A stretch of 64,000 bases of DNA from Neodiprion pinetum (lineage: Eukaryota; Arthropoda; Insecta; Hymenoptera; Diprionidae): NCBI RefSeq assembly GCF_021155775.2, contig NC_060237.1, forward strand, positions 15,088,970 through 15,152,969, written 5' to 3'. Positions 22,842-33,569 of the stretch are shown here, in pieces. Made by a program: the position numbers and the translations under genes. Below the pieces are notes generated by a model. That model was not told the origin of the DNA. It made no database searches and saw only the letters and a program-made list of their open reading frames with translations. The stretch's first letter is position 1; each line of letters begins with the position of its first letter.

Positions 22842-23650
22842 CATACTCCGATCTCGTCAAGTTTGTCTTCGTTCCACCGCGGGGGGTGTCGGGTCCTCGT
22901 CCGTGTCGTCCTTGTCTCTCCTGCCACTTCGAAGGCGATGTACTGATGATCGCTGGCCGTGTAGCCCTCGAGCACCCGCCACCGCCCTATCCGTGGCAGA
23001 GTTCTGTCCGTCGTCATCGTTACGTCCGGGATGGAGTCTCCAAATCCCAGCCGTCTGTACTTTGGTACGTCTCCTGTATTTGCCACCACTAGGTCCAGCC
23101 TTACGGCCATCTCCAGCAGCAGCCGTCCGCGTCTGTTCGTTGCCGTCATGCCCCACTCGACCGCCCTCGCGTTGAGGTCCCCCGCGACCACGAGGTCCCC
23201 GGGCAGGTCCCTGAAACCGTCCCCGAGGAGCGCAACCTTCGCCCGGAACTCCGCCGCAGCGCAGTTTGGGGTCAGGTAGACGCTGACGTAAGTGACAGCG
23301 CCCACCCTAGCCCAGACGTAGTCGTCCCCGACGCCACGAGCGGTTATCCGGGCTCGGGCAGCGCCCCTCACCCAGATAGCCGCTGTCTTGGTCTCGTTCG
23401 TAATCCAATCCTGCGTTTGTCGCACCCTGTACGGCTCGCACAGGATCAGAATGTCGGCGTCTTGTTCGTCTGCTATCTGTGGTAGTAGCATGTCTGCTGT
23501 CCTACTGCGGTTCAGGTTGCCCTGAACTATCCTGTCCGTCTTCCGGCCTGCTTCTTGCACTCCTCCAGCACAACCCGGTACACCGCGCACCTCCCGGAGC
23601 CCGCGAGATGCGCCGCATCGCCGTGTCCCGCCTCGGCGCACAGTGGGCAC
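22842..23650 (-). pseudogene. R1-like LINE ORF2 endonuclease part
   Basis: Conserved endonuclease blocks are QGNLNRSRTADMLL (N-terminal catalytic region), ILILCEPYR (catalytic Glu), VVAGDLNARAVEWGM (Asp-Asn block) and TASDHQYIAFEV (terminal Ser-Asp-His). It breaks off at the LINE end, before any reverse-transcriptase motif. All main endonuclease residues look preserved. Confidence 0.75.
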
Positions 23651-24985
23651 GCCGGTCTGTTCTTACAGTCCGTGGCGTAATGTCCTGTCTCGCCACATTT
23701 CCTGCAGCACTTCGTCCGGTCTGTATTTTTACATTTTGCCTTAGTGTGCCCGTATCCCAGGCACTTGTGGCATTTCGTCACCGTCAGTCGTGGTCGGACG
23801 CGGCAAGCTACCCATCCAATCCCGATCCGTCCCCGGCCGAGCAGTGCTCTGGCTTCCTGCGACTTCAGGTCGCATACGGCCGTAAACTGCTCCGCCCGGT
23901 TCGGGCCGAAGATGTGGACCCCAAAGTCCGCGTCTCGTCCCGTCTCTCGTCGCAGTGCCTGTATCACGTCGTGTCTGGTCGTGACACAGTCAAGATTCAT
24001 GATCTACAGTTGAACCCTGGAGGTCCCGGTCCTGACGTTGCCTGCGTCGGAAGTCGTCTCGTCCGTTGGCGTCTGTCTTAATCTTCAGAAGACACAGACC
24101 ATTTTTCGTCTTCCTGAGAGTCGTCACTTCAACATGACTCTTCGCAGGGTCGACCGTGGTCCGTATCTTCCTGACGATGTCGGAGTACGTCGTGTCGTTC
24201 CCGGGTTTGACGAGCACCGCCGTCCCCCAATGTTTGGGAGCCGCTCTGCGCCCCTCAGCCCCGGCTGTCGTGTCTGTCGTCGCGTTCGTCCCGTCCGTCC
24301 GCGTCTTCCGTTTCTTCTTTTTCTTTCTTGTCCTTGTCACTGTCTGCCAGTCAGCGACCGGTTCCGCAACCGTTGCCCTCTTCTGAGAGGATTCCGGAGT
24401 GATTCCAGTCGCCTCCCGTTTCCGTTTCGTCCGCGGAGTGTTTTGTGTCCGTTGGTCAGTCTCAACGTCCGTCTCCGTCGTCTCGTTGTCCGTCTTGTGG
24501 TCCTCCGGGGCTTCTTTAGCGCGCCTGTTATGCGCAACGTCGGCACCCTCGAGAATAGTCTCGATGCCCAGTTTGACGGACATACTCATGTTTTTTTGGA
24601 TGGCCGCTGCCTCGGCCATCCTTGTCGCCGTACTGTGAATCAGTAACAATACGTCCGTCAGGTCCATATCGTCCGTGATTCGTGTCTTTGTGCCGATCGT
24701 GGATACAGCGGAAGCGCAACTTGCTCCGCTGCCCGTGCTCGACACGCTGTCCGTCCTATCTCGTCGTTGAAGTTCCAGTGTCGTCCTGTCCGCTGTTCGA
24801 GTTTTCGTGTCTGCTGTCTTTGTTGCCGTCTTCGTCACCTGGTCTTTGCACAATTTGCGGCCCTCAGAATCCATGCCGCTGCCATGAGCCACCGGGGCTT
24901 TCACCCGATCGGAACTCAGGGCGGATTTCCCCTGTGCTGGGACTACCACCTGAGGTATATCGTTGTTATTCTTGTGCATCTCCAA
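23527..24985 (-). pseudogene. R1-like LINE ORF1 (gag-like)
   Basis: 24985-23990 encodes a Lys/Arg/Glu-rich N-terminal half (coiled, charged) and the beginning of an RRM-like segment. 24000-23527 continues in another frame with three knuckles: CHKCLGYGHTKAKC, CRKCGETGHYATDC and CPLCAEAGHGDAAH. The overlap near 24000 marks one frameshift. The arrangement is that of R1-clade ORF1 proteins, which bind element RNA. Confidence 0.75.
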
Positions 24986-24988
24986 TAA

Positions 24989-25142
24989 TTATTATTATTA
25001 TTAGTATTATTATTATCATTATTATATCGACTAATTATTCATATTTATTCGTTTACCACGACAAAAGTTTTCGGCAAATGAGACAAAGTTTCCAGAAAAT
25101 GAAAAAAAGTTTTCAGAAAACTTTTTTCCCATTTGATTTACA
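24989..25142 (+). repeat. ATT microsatellite and A-rich minisatellite (relic 3 end)
   Basis: ATT repeats, then 'attattcatatttattcgtt', then 'aaaaaaagttttcagaaaa' units and 'cccatttgatt' reproduce copy A 46270-46540. It is cut by the LTR at 25143. Confidence 0.75.
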
Positions 25143-26425
25143 TATTACGGGGTAAAATGCGTAGGCTCGGATGAGCGTTAATCAGAGCTCACTCCACGCC
25201 CAGTCAAGGTGTTATTTGGCTATTATAGGGTCCATCCACGTCGACTATGCACTCGCGTGCTAGTACTCCCATTGCAGGAAGTAAATGGAATAGAAAGGGA
25301 TCGGTTTTGAGGGAAGGTGAACGATTTGAAGTATATGATTGTTTATTATTATCAAGTAGTTAACGGGAAGGAGTCAGTCGAGGGAAAAAGGTGTGGTTTT
25401 GGTTTGAAGGGATAGGTGTCTTGCTTGAGCGCTAGTGTCACGTGCGGAGCGGTCTCGCACGCGACGACTTGACCCTCTAGGTAACCGTAGAGGTTTATAT
25501 TTAATTTTTCCGTGGGTAAGTTGGCGATCGCCCTCTACAGGACGATCCTTGTGAAATGGATTGGAGGATTTCAATATTATTGTACAAGAATGTTTTATGG
25601 AAGGCAAGCTTTTAATGATAACAATGCAAAATGATATGGCAATCGAGAGAAAATGCGAGACGAGGAAGCTTACAATGGTTTTTCTCATCTTAATGTACAC
25701 CTACTCTCCCTTTGGTGGTTTCTGATGTCTCACTCACTCTTAATTATCACTATTCTTATTACTACACAACTTGATTAGATTCGTGGCGCACCTTTGAGCA
25801 CTTATTGTCTAACTTCGAAAGGCTGACGTCGCGACGCGAGACGCTTTGATCACCGCGTGTAGACTTAGAGGAATTCTCCCTCTAATTGTCGGAGACCTAA
25901 GACTGATAACTCTATACTAGACAGCTTTGAAGGATCCTGTCTCTAACGGGACTAACTTCGCTCGCTCGTCCGACAGCCCTTGGAGCGTCGGACAGCGAGC
26001 AAGGTTTTTGCTGATTTCACGATTTAGAACAAAGGTTCGCCTCGCGACGATCATTTCTGAAGCGCGTGATCCCGCGCTCGCTTCATCCCGGTGTTGGTTA
26101 CACCCGAGATCTGGCGGGTGTGGAGACGCTGACGTTGCTGACGGTCAACTACGCCGTTGCGCTTTGGTCGTGCCACGAACTGTTTCGTGAAATGAATAAT
26201 TATGAATTCACTAATGAATTCAAAGCTGTGCTTTCTTGTCTCTAAAGCGATATTAATAGTTATTGACATAGTTATAATGATATATTCGGGTATGAATATG
26301 CGGCGTTCGTGATACTAGGATGGATCTGCCGAGTTTAGCGGGATATAGAAGGCAAGCTAGCCACAGGTTAGAGAAGAATCTGCTAATTTATGAGTTTTGA
26401 AGGAAGTGGAATGCCATGAAACGTA
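25143..26425 (-). repeat. G1-type LTR (copy 2), interrupted
   Basis: 25143-25435 and 26315-26400 match the LTR at 14013-14455 in reverse complement. A solo LTR (25436-26314) splits it. The TGTTACG end is deleted; flanking 'ggaagtggaatg' at 26403 matches the flank of copy 1 at 13950, so the block was copied with its surroundings. Confidence 0.65.
25436..26314 (+). mobile_element. Solo LTR with CTAG target duplication
   Basis: The 879-bp insertion begins TGTCACG and ends CGTGATA, and is flanked by CTAG at 25432-25435 and 26315-26318. Removing it restores continuity with the LTR at 14013-14455. A 4-bp duplication fits Ty3/gypsy integration. It has no coding frame of note. The final base departs from the usual CA. 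Confidence 0.75.
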
Positions 26426-26429
26426 CTGA

Positions 26430-26670
26430 CTCACTTACAGAATATTACAGAGAAAAGTCTTGAGATCTAGCGCCTAGATGTTAGTGCGCGCTTGCGTGGG
26501 TTAGTATACATTTGAATGAAAAAAAAATTTCTAAATGACATCTTATCGTACTGACTCACTTACAAAATATTACAAAAAAAAAGTCTTAAAATCTAGCGCC
26601 TAGATATTAGTGCGCGTTTAAGTGGGTTAGTACACATTTGAATACAAATTTTTTTCTAAATGACATCTTC
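26430..26670. repeat. Two direct copies of the 125-bp unit
   Basis: Units at about 26430-26548 and 26549-26670 both read 'gtactgactcacttac', 'atctagcgcctagat', 'gtgggttagta' and 'aaatgacatctt'. At 13436-13822 the same unit is arranged head to head instead. Confidence 0.8.
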
Positions 26671-26867
26671 AGTATGTGGTGGTGTATATGATAGATACTA
26701 TGGATATTATAAACGAAACTTGTGCAACATGCTGACGATTATATTATGGCTGCAGATTATTACGGGCAGAATGAGACAATGAGAGAATATGATTGCCAAT
26801 AGCGGAGGGCTTAGCGCCAGACTTTGAGTGGTTCGGAGCTATCGTTAAGGCTTCGCTCGAGGAGCAA

Positions 26868-27107
26868 TTAACGCGGCTTAAATATGCCTAGTTCCGTCAT
26901 TTCAATCTCCGATTGGATCCGGAACAGCGACGAAGAGCGAGGAATCAGGTCATCGGGAAATGTTATTATTTCTAGGTGCGGGTGAGGGATACGTTCAAGG
27001 CTGGAAACAATTTGTTCTGGTGATAGAATGTTAAGGTAGATGATATCTTTTTGAGAGAATAGCATAGCGTCTACTAAGCTCGACAGGTCAAGTTCGTATT
27101 CGTTCAA
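26868..27107 (-). pseudogene. Env-like remnant of G1
   Basis: The frame contains LVDAMLFSQKDIIYLNILSP, which resembles a conserved stretch in insect errantivirus/baculovirus-F-type envelope proteins, then HPHLEIITFPDDLIPRSSS shared with G2. Only about 80 residues survive; most of the gene, including any fusion or membrane segments, is deleted. It starts just after the pol stop at 27125. The family call is tentative. Confidence 0.45.
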
Positions 27108-27124
27108 GTGTCGGTCCAGGTCAA

Positions 27125-28240
27125 TTAGTCGGTTAAGTGTGCCAATTTCGATTTATTGAGATGGAAGATTTTAGTTTTTCGGGGGGAAATCCAAATTTCG
27201 GCGTTGATATTGTCAGCCATACGTTTAATCGTATACACTCCTTTATAGTGGTCGTCGAATTTGTATCGGGTTTCATTTAGTAGATAGACCTTTTGACCTG
27301 CTTTGAAATTTTGGCTTTTGAATTACGGTCCTAATACGACTTGGAACTATGCTTTGCCTGTTGAAGGTTGGACGCGGCGTGTTTTTGTATGCTGGGTAGA
27401 TTATCGATTAAATCTAGAAGGAAGGACTCGTGGGAACGGGTATACGCGCTGGCAGGGTTCGCATCTGTTGGGAGTCTGACTTGAGAGCCAAAAATTGGCT
27501 GATGGGGGGTGAAGTTAGTACCTTTTTGTCCCGCGGTGTTATAACGAAAAATTGCAAAGCGGATGTAATCGTCCCAGTCTTTACCAGCATCCGTGTAGTG
27601 TTTCATGTGCTCGGTGAGAACAAAGTGACTGCGTTGCAGCGATCCGTTAGACTGTGGGCGGTAAGCTGTGGTTCGTATTCGCTTGATTTTGAAAAGTTTA
27701 CAAAGTTGTTTGATGACTGTGCACATAAAATTCTGTCCTTGGTCTATAAATATTGCTCGCGGAGCACCGTAACGTGTGATGTATTCTTTTGCGAACGCTG
27801 CACCTATAGTTTTGGCGGTGGCATCAGGTTAAAGGATGGCGTCCAGGAATTTTGTCAAATTGCATTGTATCGTCAAGAGATATTTGTTGTTCGATTTAGT
27901 GAGGGGTGGAGGTCCAACGATATCTAATGCAACTTTGTCGAATGCATCGGCAGGCGTGTCCGTTATCATCATTCGCAATTTGGTTTTTACTCTGACCAAT
28001 TTTTTCCTTTGGCCACTCTCGCAAGTTCTTATGGAATCTTGGATTTGTTCTTTCATACAGGGCCAAAAATACTTTTGTCTAATGCGATTATGTATTGGAG
28101 TGACACCTCGATGACCGCCGACTGACGATTCGTGGCATTCTCTGATTATTTCTTTTCGTAAACATTCGTCTTGTTTGGACAAAGCACGATTTGAATTTCT
28201 AAGTCTACGCAAATATAGGATAAAAGTTTTCGGATAACGC
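27125..28240 (-). pseudogene. Gypsy integrase (G1), catalytic Glu replaced
   Basis: The zinc-binding region (ECHESSVGGHRGVTPIHNRI, YFWPCMKEQIQ, CESGQ) is followed by the core domain with DKVALDIVGPPP (first Asp). The second half (27726-27331, another frame) reads TAYRPQSNGSLQRSHFVLTE, where the DDE Glu is Gln. The C-terminal GPY/F-type region runs to TAA at 27125. At least two frame breaks occur. It joined cDNA to host DNA in the parent element; this copy cannot. Confidence 0.8.
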
Positions 28241-28590
28241 GAGGATCGAGAGCGTCTAAACTATCATCGGTTATCGGGAGGGCAAGAGACTTAAGAGTTG
28301 TTTAGGCTAAAGCCGTTTTCAGTTTGGACAATAGCTTGAAGATATCGTATAGGTTGCTTTCATCTGAGCCTTTTGTTTTCAATACTAGGGTGAAAATACG
28401 TCGACTATTGTGCTTAGATTCAATGATATGGAATATTCGCGGACGAGGCCTCATTACCATTTTCCGATCAACGATATTCTCGTCGGCAAGTTGGGCCGGT
28501 ATACCCTTGATACAAGCGTGGTCTGTCGATATGAAGTCCGCATAGTTGGTTCCGAACATCAAGAGTCCATCATTGGTATCGTTGACATTG
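28240..28590 (-). pseudogene. Pre-integrase domain of G1 pol
   Basis: The frame at 28562-28302 (RIFTLVLKTKGSDESNLYDIF) is the conserved segment seen before integrase in gypsy polyproteins, ending in a stop followed by another short piece (SLALPITDDSLDAL). Its precise function is unknown. Confidence 0.5.
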
Positions 28591-28592
28591 TC

Positions 28593-29100
28593 TCATACTG
28601 GTATGTCGTCCAAGTTGTCAATGAAGTATGCGAAACCGTAAGGGTCATCAATTTGATCATCGTTAGTGTTGAGAGCACTGTCGTGGTTATGGTCCGTAAT
28701 TTTAATATGGGAGTCGGATTGTTGAGTGCACGTATAGTATTCAGTGTCTGTGAGCAAGTCGGAACTGTCGTCGTTATTAGCGGTGGGCGAGAGAGGCGAG
28801 GGTGGAGGGGAACAAGAGTGTAAGAAAGGGTTCGTCGGCCTGGAAGTAGCGGGGGGGTATCTCATAGCGTGACGCGGAGGCCCGACAGGGGGGGGGGGGG
28901 GGCATGATGACGTCAGTGGATGGGGGCGGAGATGGAATCGGACGAGGTGCCGCAGGTTTAGTCGGACGTTCCGATTTCTTTCGCAGATGGCGGCGGGTCG
29001 CGGGAAGTTTCCCAGATGTGGACGGGACAGGGTCAGGGGGTTTAGTATAAACGGGTGGGGGTGTAATGCAGGGGCGTGCGGTTGCAGGAAGCGGAGGGTC
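28593..29100 (-). pseudogene. Proline-rich linker of G1 pol
   Basis: Two frames join around a 12-G run near 28895. The stretch is Pro/Ser-rich, then acidic (NNDDSSDLLTDTEYYTCTQ, DDQIDDPYGFAYFIDNLDD). It lies between the macrodomain-like segment and the pre-integrase domain. No catalytic motif is visible. Confidence 0.5.
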
Positions 29101-29104
29101 AAGG

Positions 29105-29570
29105 CGACAAACGTTGATATTCATTTTCGAATTTTTAAAATCATAATGGTTCGTTTTTCGTACCTTGTTCCATTCTAATTCGTCGAGTCCGCAAACTATC
29201 AATTGTATCGAGACAGATGTTACGCCATCTACTTGCAAGGTTTTCCCACAGTTAACCAAGGTGGCAAAAAAAAACCTGTGCCAAAGGTTTGCCACTGTAT
29301 TGAGGCTGTGGAACTAGGTTATAAATTTTTCGGTTACCATGGACTACAGAAATAACGTCAGTCACAGTCGGGTCGAATTCTCTAAGTTGTTCGCGGTTTA
29401 TGAATTCACGTTCTGACAGTTCTGAACCGATTCCTTTTGACATTTGGCAGTCAGCCAATATGCAGTAAGCCAAGTTCCACTTTTGCTGTAATAGATCAGC
29501 TTTTATTTCTTTGATACGTCTATCACGCATAAGAGGAAAAAGTTTCGCATTCAATGAGAAAATCGTTATA
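29105..29570 (-). pseudogene. Macrodomain-like (ADP-ribose-binding) segment in gypsy pol
   Basis: On the minus strand the first half reads IKEIKADLLQQKWNLAYCIL then ADCQMSKGIGSEL and NRKIYNLVPQPQYSGKP. The second half, after a frameshift at an A run near 29270, reads GVTSVSIQLIVCGLDELEWN and ends KMNINVCRL. Order and spacing match the OARD1/TARG1-type macrodomain fold: first strand and Asp, the Cys-Ile-x-x-Asp-x-x-Met-x-x-Gly-Ile loop, a Tyr-x-Leu-Val strand, then the Cys-Gly-Leu-Asp-x-Leu-x-Trp loop. Macrodomains bind or hydrolyse ADP-ribose. Recognition is from memory of the family, not a search. It is embedded between RNase H and integrase. Confidence 0.6.
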
Positions 29571-29864
29571 AGAAGGGCCCGATAAATCGGTGGTTGGACC
29601 AAAGTCGTCAGTTCCTGATTCAGTTTCTGAGGTCTGTAAGTCATCCGAGTTAAGGAAAGAATCTGAAAAATAGCTCAGGTATGGTCTTTCATGAGGCCCA
29701 GGATTTGTTAAAGAATTTGTTTCGCGGTGGCGTTGAGGTTGGCGATGTACTGGGATCGGAGCCGGGGCAAAGAGGGGGGATTTTAGGAGCAACGGGGTTT
29801 CTTCATCGTTGAACTCATCGTCGGAGAGATCATAGGAATCCAAGGGATCAGAGTAGTATATCAT
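29523..29864 (-). pseudogene. Acidic linker upstream of the macrodomain-like segment
   Basis: A Ser/Asp/Glu-rich stretch (DLSDDEFNDEETPLLLK, SETESGTDDFG) with no recognised fold. It joins the RNase H end to the macrodomain-like segment and looks like a disordered linker. Confidence 0.45.
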
Positions 29865-29929
29865 CTGACAGGTTTGTGAGATTTTAGGGTGTTTCAGCTG
29901 AACTGGGTTCGTGGACTTGTCTGTGGTCT

Positions 29930-31522
29930 GTCGAGGGCGTCTGGGGTACTGATAAGTCTTGTTAGTGCATTTTTGCTTTATCTTTCGCCTGAGGTTTCAA
30001 TCGTTGGACGGGGACGTTTCGCATCTATAGGAAGAATTTGAGCCGTGTCGGGCGGTGCGTTCCTGGATAGAGCATCAGCGTTGGTATTAGATTTTCTGGA
30101 CTTGTATTTCGTATCGAAGTTGTACACTGCCAGTTCTAAGCTCCACCGTAATAAACGGGAGTTAGGCTTCTTGACGCTTTTTACCCATTTCAGTGGCTCG
30201 TGGTCTGTTATTAAAGTGAACTACTAACCATAGACGTAGGGGCGAAAGTGATTCATACTCCGGTAGACGGCTGAAAATTCTTTATCAGGTACCGAGTAGT
30301 TTAATCCAGCGGGCTTGAGGGCTCGGGATGCATATGCTACCGGTAGGTCGTCACCGTCTTCATCTTGACTAAGAACTGCACCTATCGTGAATTTTGACGC
30401 GTCTGTAGTGAGCGCAAATGGTTTACTGAAGTCCGGGTGTTGTAGAATTGGTTCTTTGCATAAACAATCGCGTCAGGTTTCGAGGGCAAACTGGTGTTTG
30501 GACGTCCAAATGAAAGGGGTATCCTTCTTCGTTAAACTGTTAAGGCATTTAGCAATATTTCCGAAATTTGGAACAAATCTTCGGTAGTCACCTAAAAGAC
30601 CAAGGAACTGTCTAACATTTTTGGGACTTTTGGAGACAGAATACTCTTTTACAGCTATTAATCTGTCAGAGTCGGGTCTTACTCTTGACTCAATTATGAG
30701 GTGTCCGAGGTAAAGGACTTCCTTGCGCAGGAATTCGCACTTTTCTGGCTGTAGAGTTAAGCCAGCACCGCTTAGTCGGTTCATTAATTTCTGAAATTTA
30801 ATTTCATGTTCTTGCAAGCTTCGAGCGTGAATAACTGTGTCGTCTGAATATATAAACATCTCGTTGCCTTGTAGGCCTAGGAGGACTTGGTCCATGAGGC
30901 TTTGAAACGTGGCGGGGGCATTATACTCGTATAGTCCGAAGGGCATACGAGAGAATTCATAATGGCCTCTAGGTGTCGAAAATGCAGTTTTCGTGCTTGG
31001 ATCAGGATGCATGGTGATTTGGTGGAACCCGGAAGCAAGGTCGAATGTGGAAAAGTATTTAGCCGAGCCAAGCTGGTCAAGGATTTCCGTAATATCGGGC
31101 ATGGGGTATGCGTCACCGACTGTTTTTTCGTTAAGTTTTCTGTAGTCGATTACCATACGCCATCGTTTATTGCCGTCACTATCCGGTTTCTTTGGAACGA
31201 ACCACACCGGGGAATTATACGGAGATGAGGAATGTTTAATAAGATTTTGCTTGAGTAGTTTATCGAATTGGGATTCGGTTTCGTCTTTGTGAATCTTGGG
31301 AAAACGGTATTGTTTGGTATGAATAGGCGTATTGTCCGTCGTGGGGATAGTGTGATGAGATAAATTGGTATGGCCTAATTTATCACCTGGGAGATAAAAG
31401 AGATGGTTAAATTCTGTTACGAGGTTGAATATAGATTGTTTTTCGGTGTCATTTAAATGATCAAGATGTAAGCTGCTCTCTAGGACGTCCAATCTTTCCG
31501 ACCTACTGTCAGTCAAGAGCAC
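29930..31522 (-). pseudogene. Gypsy reverse transcriptase and RNase H (G1)
   Basis: 31522-30473 is a long open RT frame with PVWFVPKKPDSDGNKRWRMV, FSTFDLASGFHQITM, the palm motif FIYSDD (YSDD where YxDD is typical) and FLGLLGDYRRF. RNase H follows after a break near 30470, with TTDASKFTIGAVLSQ near 30380 and the terminal NTNADALSRN near 30075. RT residues look mostly intact, while RNase H is shifted in frame. Confidence 0.85.
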
Positions 31523-32420
31523 TGTTGCGGCACCGGGACAGGGTGTACTGTCGTCAGCGATAGGAGGATCGGATTGCAGTTGCGCGAGATCAGTGGATTG
31601 GATGGGGCAGGGGGGGGGGGGGGAGGGGGGAGATTATCAGTCGGTCGTGATGTACGCTTTGCGGTGGAAAGGATCGATGAATCACTGAGGAGAGGGCTTG
31701 GGTGCGAAACGAGGGTTTTGGCGCGGGCATCGCTGTGGTGGTTACTCGGTGCAGTGAGCGTAGCGTTGGGCATGACTGTACTCAGTGGTTCGTCGAAGTC
31801 GTCTAGAGTTACCGTTGGGAGTCTTATCTCTACGGCAGATTCGTTACAATTGAAGGCGTACGAGTAAGCGATGCCGTTCTGGTTTTCAACTAACGCTTCA
31901 CCACAAAAAACATTGTTACCTGAATCGATGCGTTTAAGGTAGCCTACTTCAGTGACTGGGTTCGCAACTATTAGTGGGATGGCTTTCACGGTACGGGCCT
32001 GTATTTTAATTACCCGCGTTTTTTTCGGCCGCGGACGAGGGTGCATCGAATTCATCAAAGTGGATTGGCAATGAGGATCCAAGAATCACCTATTATGAGT
32101 TGAAGGAACTAGTTGCTTTCTCTTTTCGTAAGGGCTGGCCTAAGATACCGTCGTGCGGAATCGGAAATGAGTCAGCGACCAAGTGAAAGGCATGGGATTT
32201 ATTATTACAACGTATTTCAGTTTTTGCGATAGTTTGCGTCTTCTTGTCTGTTATACCAGTCAGCGTCAAACGTTCGTCGGTTGTTCGTCGTACGAGGGGC
32301 TTAACGGAACTTTCTTCGACAAGGTTGACGTCTGCACCGGTGTTAATAATTAATGTAGGAGGTCATGATTTGAGGATCGGAACGCTAGTTGTTTGCATTA
32401 CTCGCGGGCGCGTTTTCCCC
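31513..32420 (-). pseudogene. Gypsy protease and pol N-region (G1), active-site Asp replaced
   Basis: The active-site strand near 32325-32365 reads LIINTGADVNLV, with Asn for the catalytic Asp. The closing DGILGQ strand is at about 32150. 32082-31513 continues with TRVIKIQARTVKAIPLIVAN and GNNVFCGEALVENQNGIAYS, the conserved segment that precedes RT in gypsy pol. Stops near 32090 interrupt it. Confidence 0.7.
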
Positions 32421-33180
32421 GCGAGCGATGTTTCCGTTTAAATATTCATATGGTCCTGCATTTCCTTGGTTATTACACGGCGAGGATCTACATCGGTCTA
32501 CTGTAAGGCCTCTGCGATTACAATTGTCGCAGTGTAGTTTTTGATTTCTGTTGCATTCATTGTGGAAGTGGCCCATTCTGCGACATTTGGTACAATATCT
32601 TATACTTTGCAGACGGTGACATTTTGTGATGGAGTGACCCTGGTGGTTACAAAATTGACAACGGCTGGGAAGCGCATTAACGTGGTCAGCAGAACTGGTG
32701 TTCGGATCGAGCGCTTGTGTGTAAGGTCTGGGCTCGGTACGAGGCGCTGGTTGATAAGTGTAACCAGGTGTGGCCAATGACATCAGGGGGGCGGGGATAA
32801 AGGAGGCCGCGGCGGGCACCTGAGACGGAGCAGCAGTATGAGAGTGTAACGGTAGACACATGGGTGTAGAGGGGGTAGAATACTGTTCAGAGAACTGCAT
32901 CTGACGGTTGTTGATTAGCTCGGCTTCTTCGCCTTCGGCGATGGTGACGGCAGTTTCGAAGGCCGGTAATGGTCTGATAGTAGCGATTCTCCACTGCAAT
33001 TGTGGCCGAAGCCCTCTGATAAACGATCGAGAGGTTTCCTTCAGATCATTTAATGGAAGCGTTGCTTAGTTTGGTGGGTGCTGGGCTATGATCGCTGTGC
33101 TTATTCCTTTTGATATTGCTCTTACCCTGCACGAGTAATCTACGATGCGCTCATATGGTTTTGTGTAATTCTATCTAATT
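32385..33180 (-). pseudogene. Gypsy gag with zinc knuckles (G1)
   Basis: The open part starts at 32999 and has a Pro/Ala-rich linker followed by CQFCNHQGHSITKC, CTKCRRMGHFHNEC and CDNCNRRGLTVDRC; the last lacks its His. Capsid homology extends upstream in other frames to about 33180. Gag packages element RNA. Confidence 0.75.
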
Positions 33181-33569
33181 GAGCAGGTAACTGGCGTATA
33201 GGGATATCCGGGCGGTATGTTCGGCTAAACGGTGATATGTTCAGATGCGACGGGCGGCTCAACTTGGCTGTCGCACTGAATTTCCACTCGCTACATAGTT
33301 ATTTGACGTCGTACCTAACGATGAATTTTAATAGTTCCAAAATATGACGGAGTCATTGGAATTGTGGACTCTTTGCAGAGCCTTTGTTTGTGGTGAGTTG
33401 AATAGATTCAGGATGCCGGTCACAGTACTTTGTGGGCCAGAGTTCGTTCGTCACACGGCTATCACTGATTGGTACAACGTTTAAAATTTTTAGCACTGAA
33501 CACTTCCGTAGAAATCATGCAGCACTGCACTGTGGGGTAGCTTGACGGGCAAAACTGCTGCTACCCAAA
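33181..33569 (-). promoter_or_regulatory. G1 leader and primer-binding-like site
   Basis: On the minus strand the LTR end is followed by TTTGGGTAGCAGCAG near 33553-33569, similar in position and form to the G2 site at 19650-19664. The rest is non-coding leader or unrecognisable gag. Confidence 0.35.

Larger units (their letters stand above)
22842..24988 (-). mobile_element. R1-like non-LTR retrotransposon, 3'-truncated
   Basis: The minus strand holds ORF1 with gag-type zinc knuckles and an apurinic-type endonuclease, but no reverse transcriptase. It lies between the start (22841) and 3' minisatellite (24990-25140) of relic 3, so it inserted into that relic or a joint deletion followed. GC content is clearly higher than in its flanks. 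Confidence 0.75.

Noticed and set aside
23479..24081. 200-residue plus-strand frame
   Set aside because: It is the complement of the LINE zinc-knuckle region.
24038..24646. 202-residue plus-strand frame
   Set aside because: It lies opposite LINE ORF1 and is a by-product of its codon composition.
28593..28776. A CRISPR-like or satellite structure around the G run
   Set aside because: Only a homopolymer and Pro-rich coding sequence are present; there are no spaced repeats.
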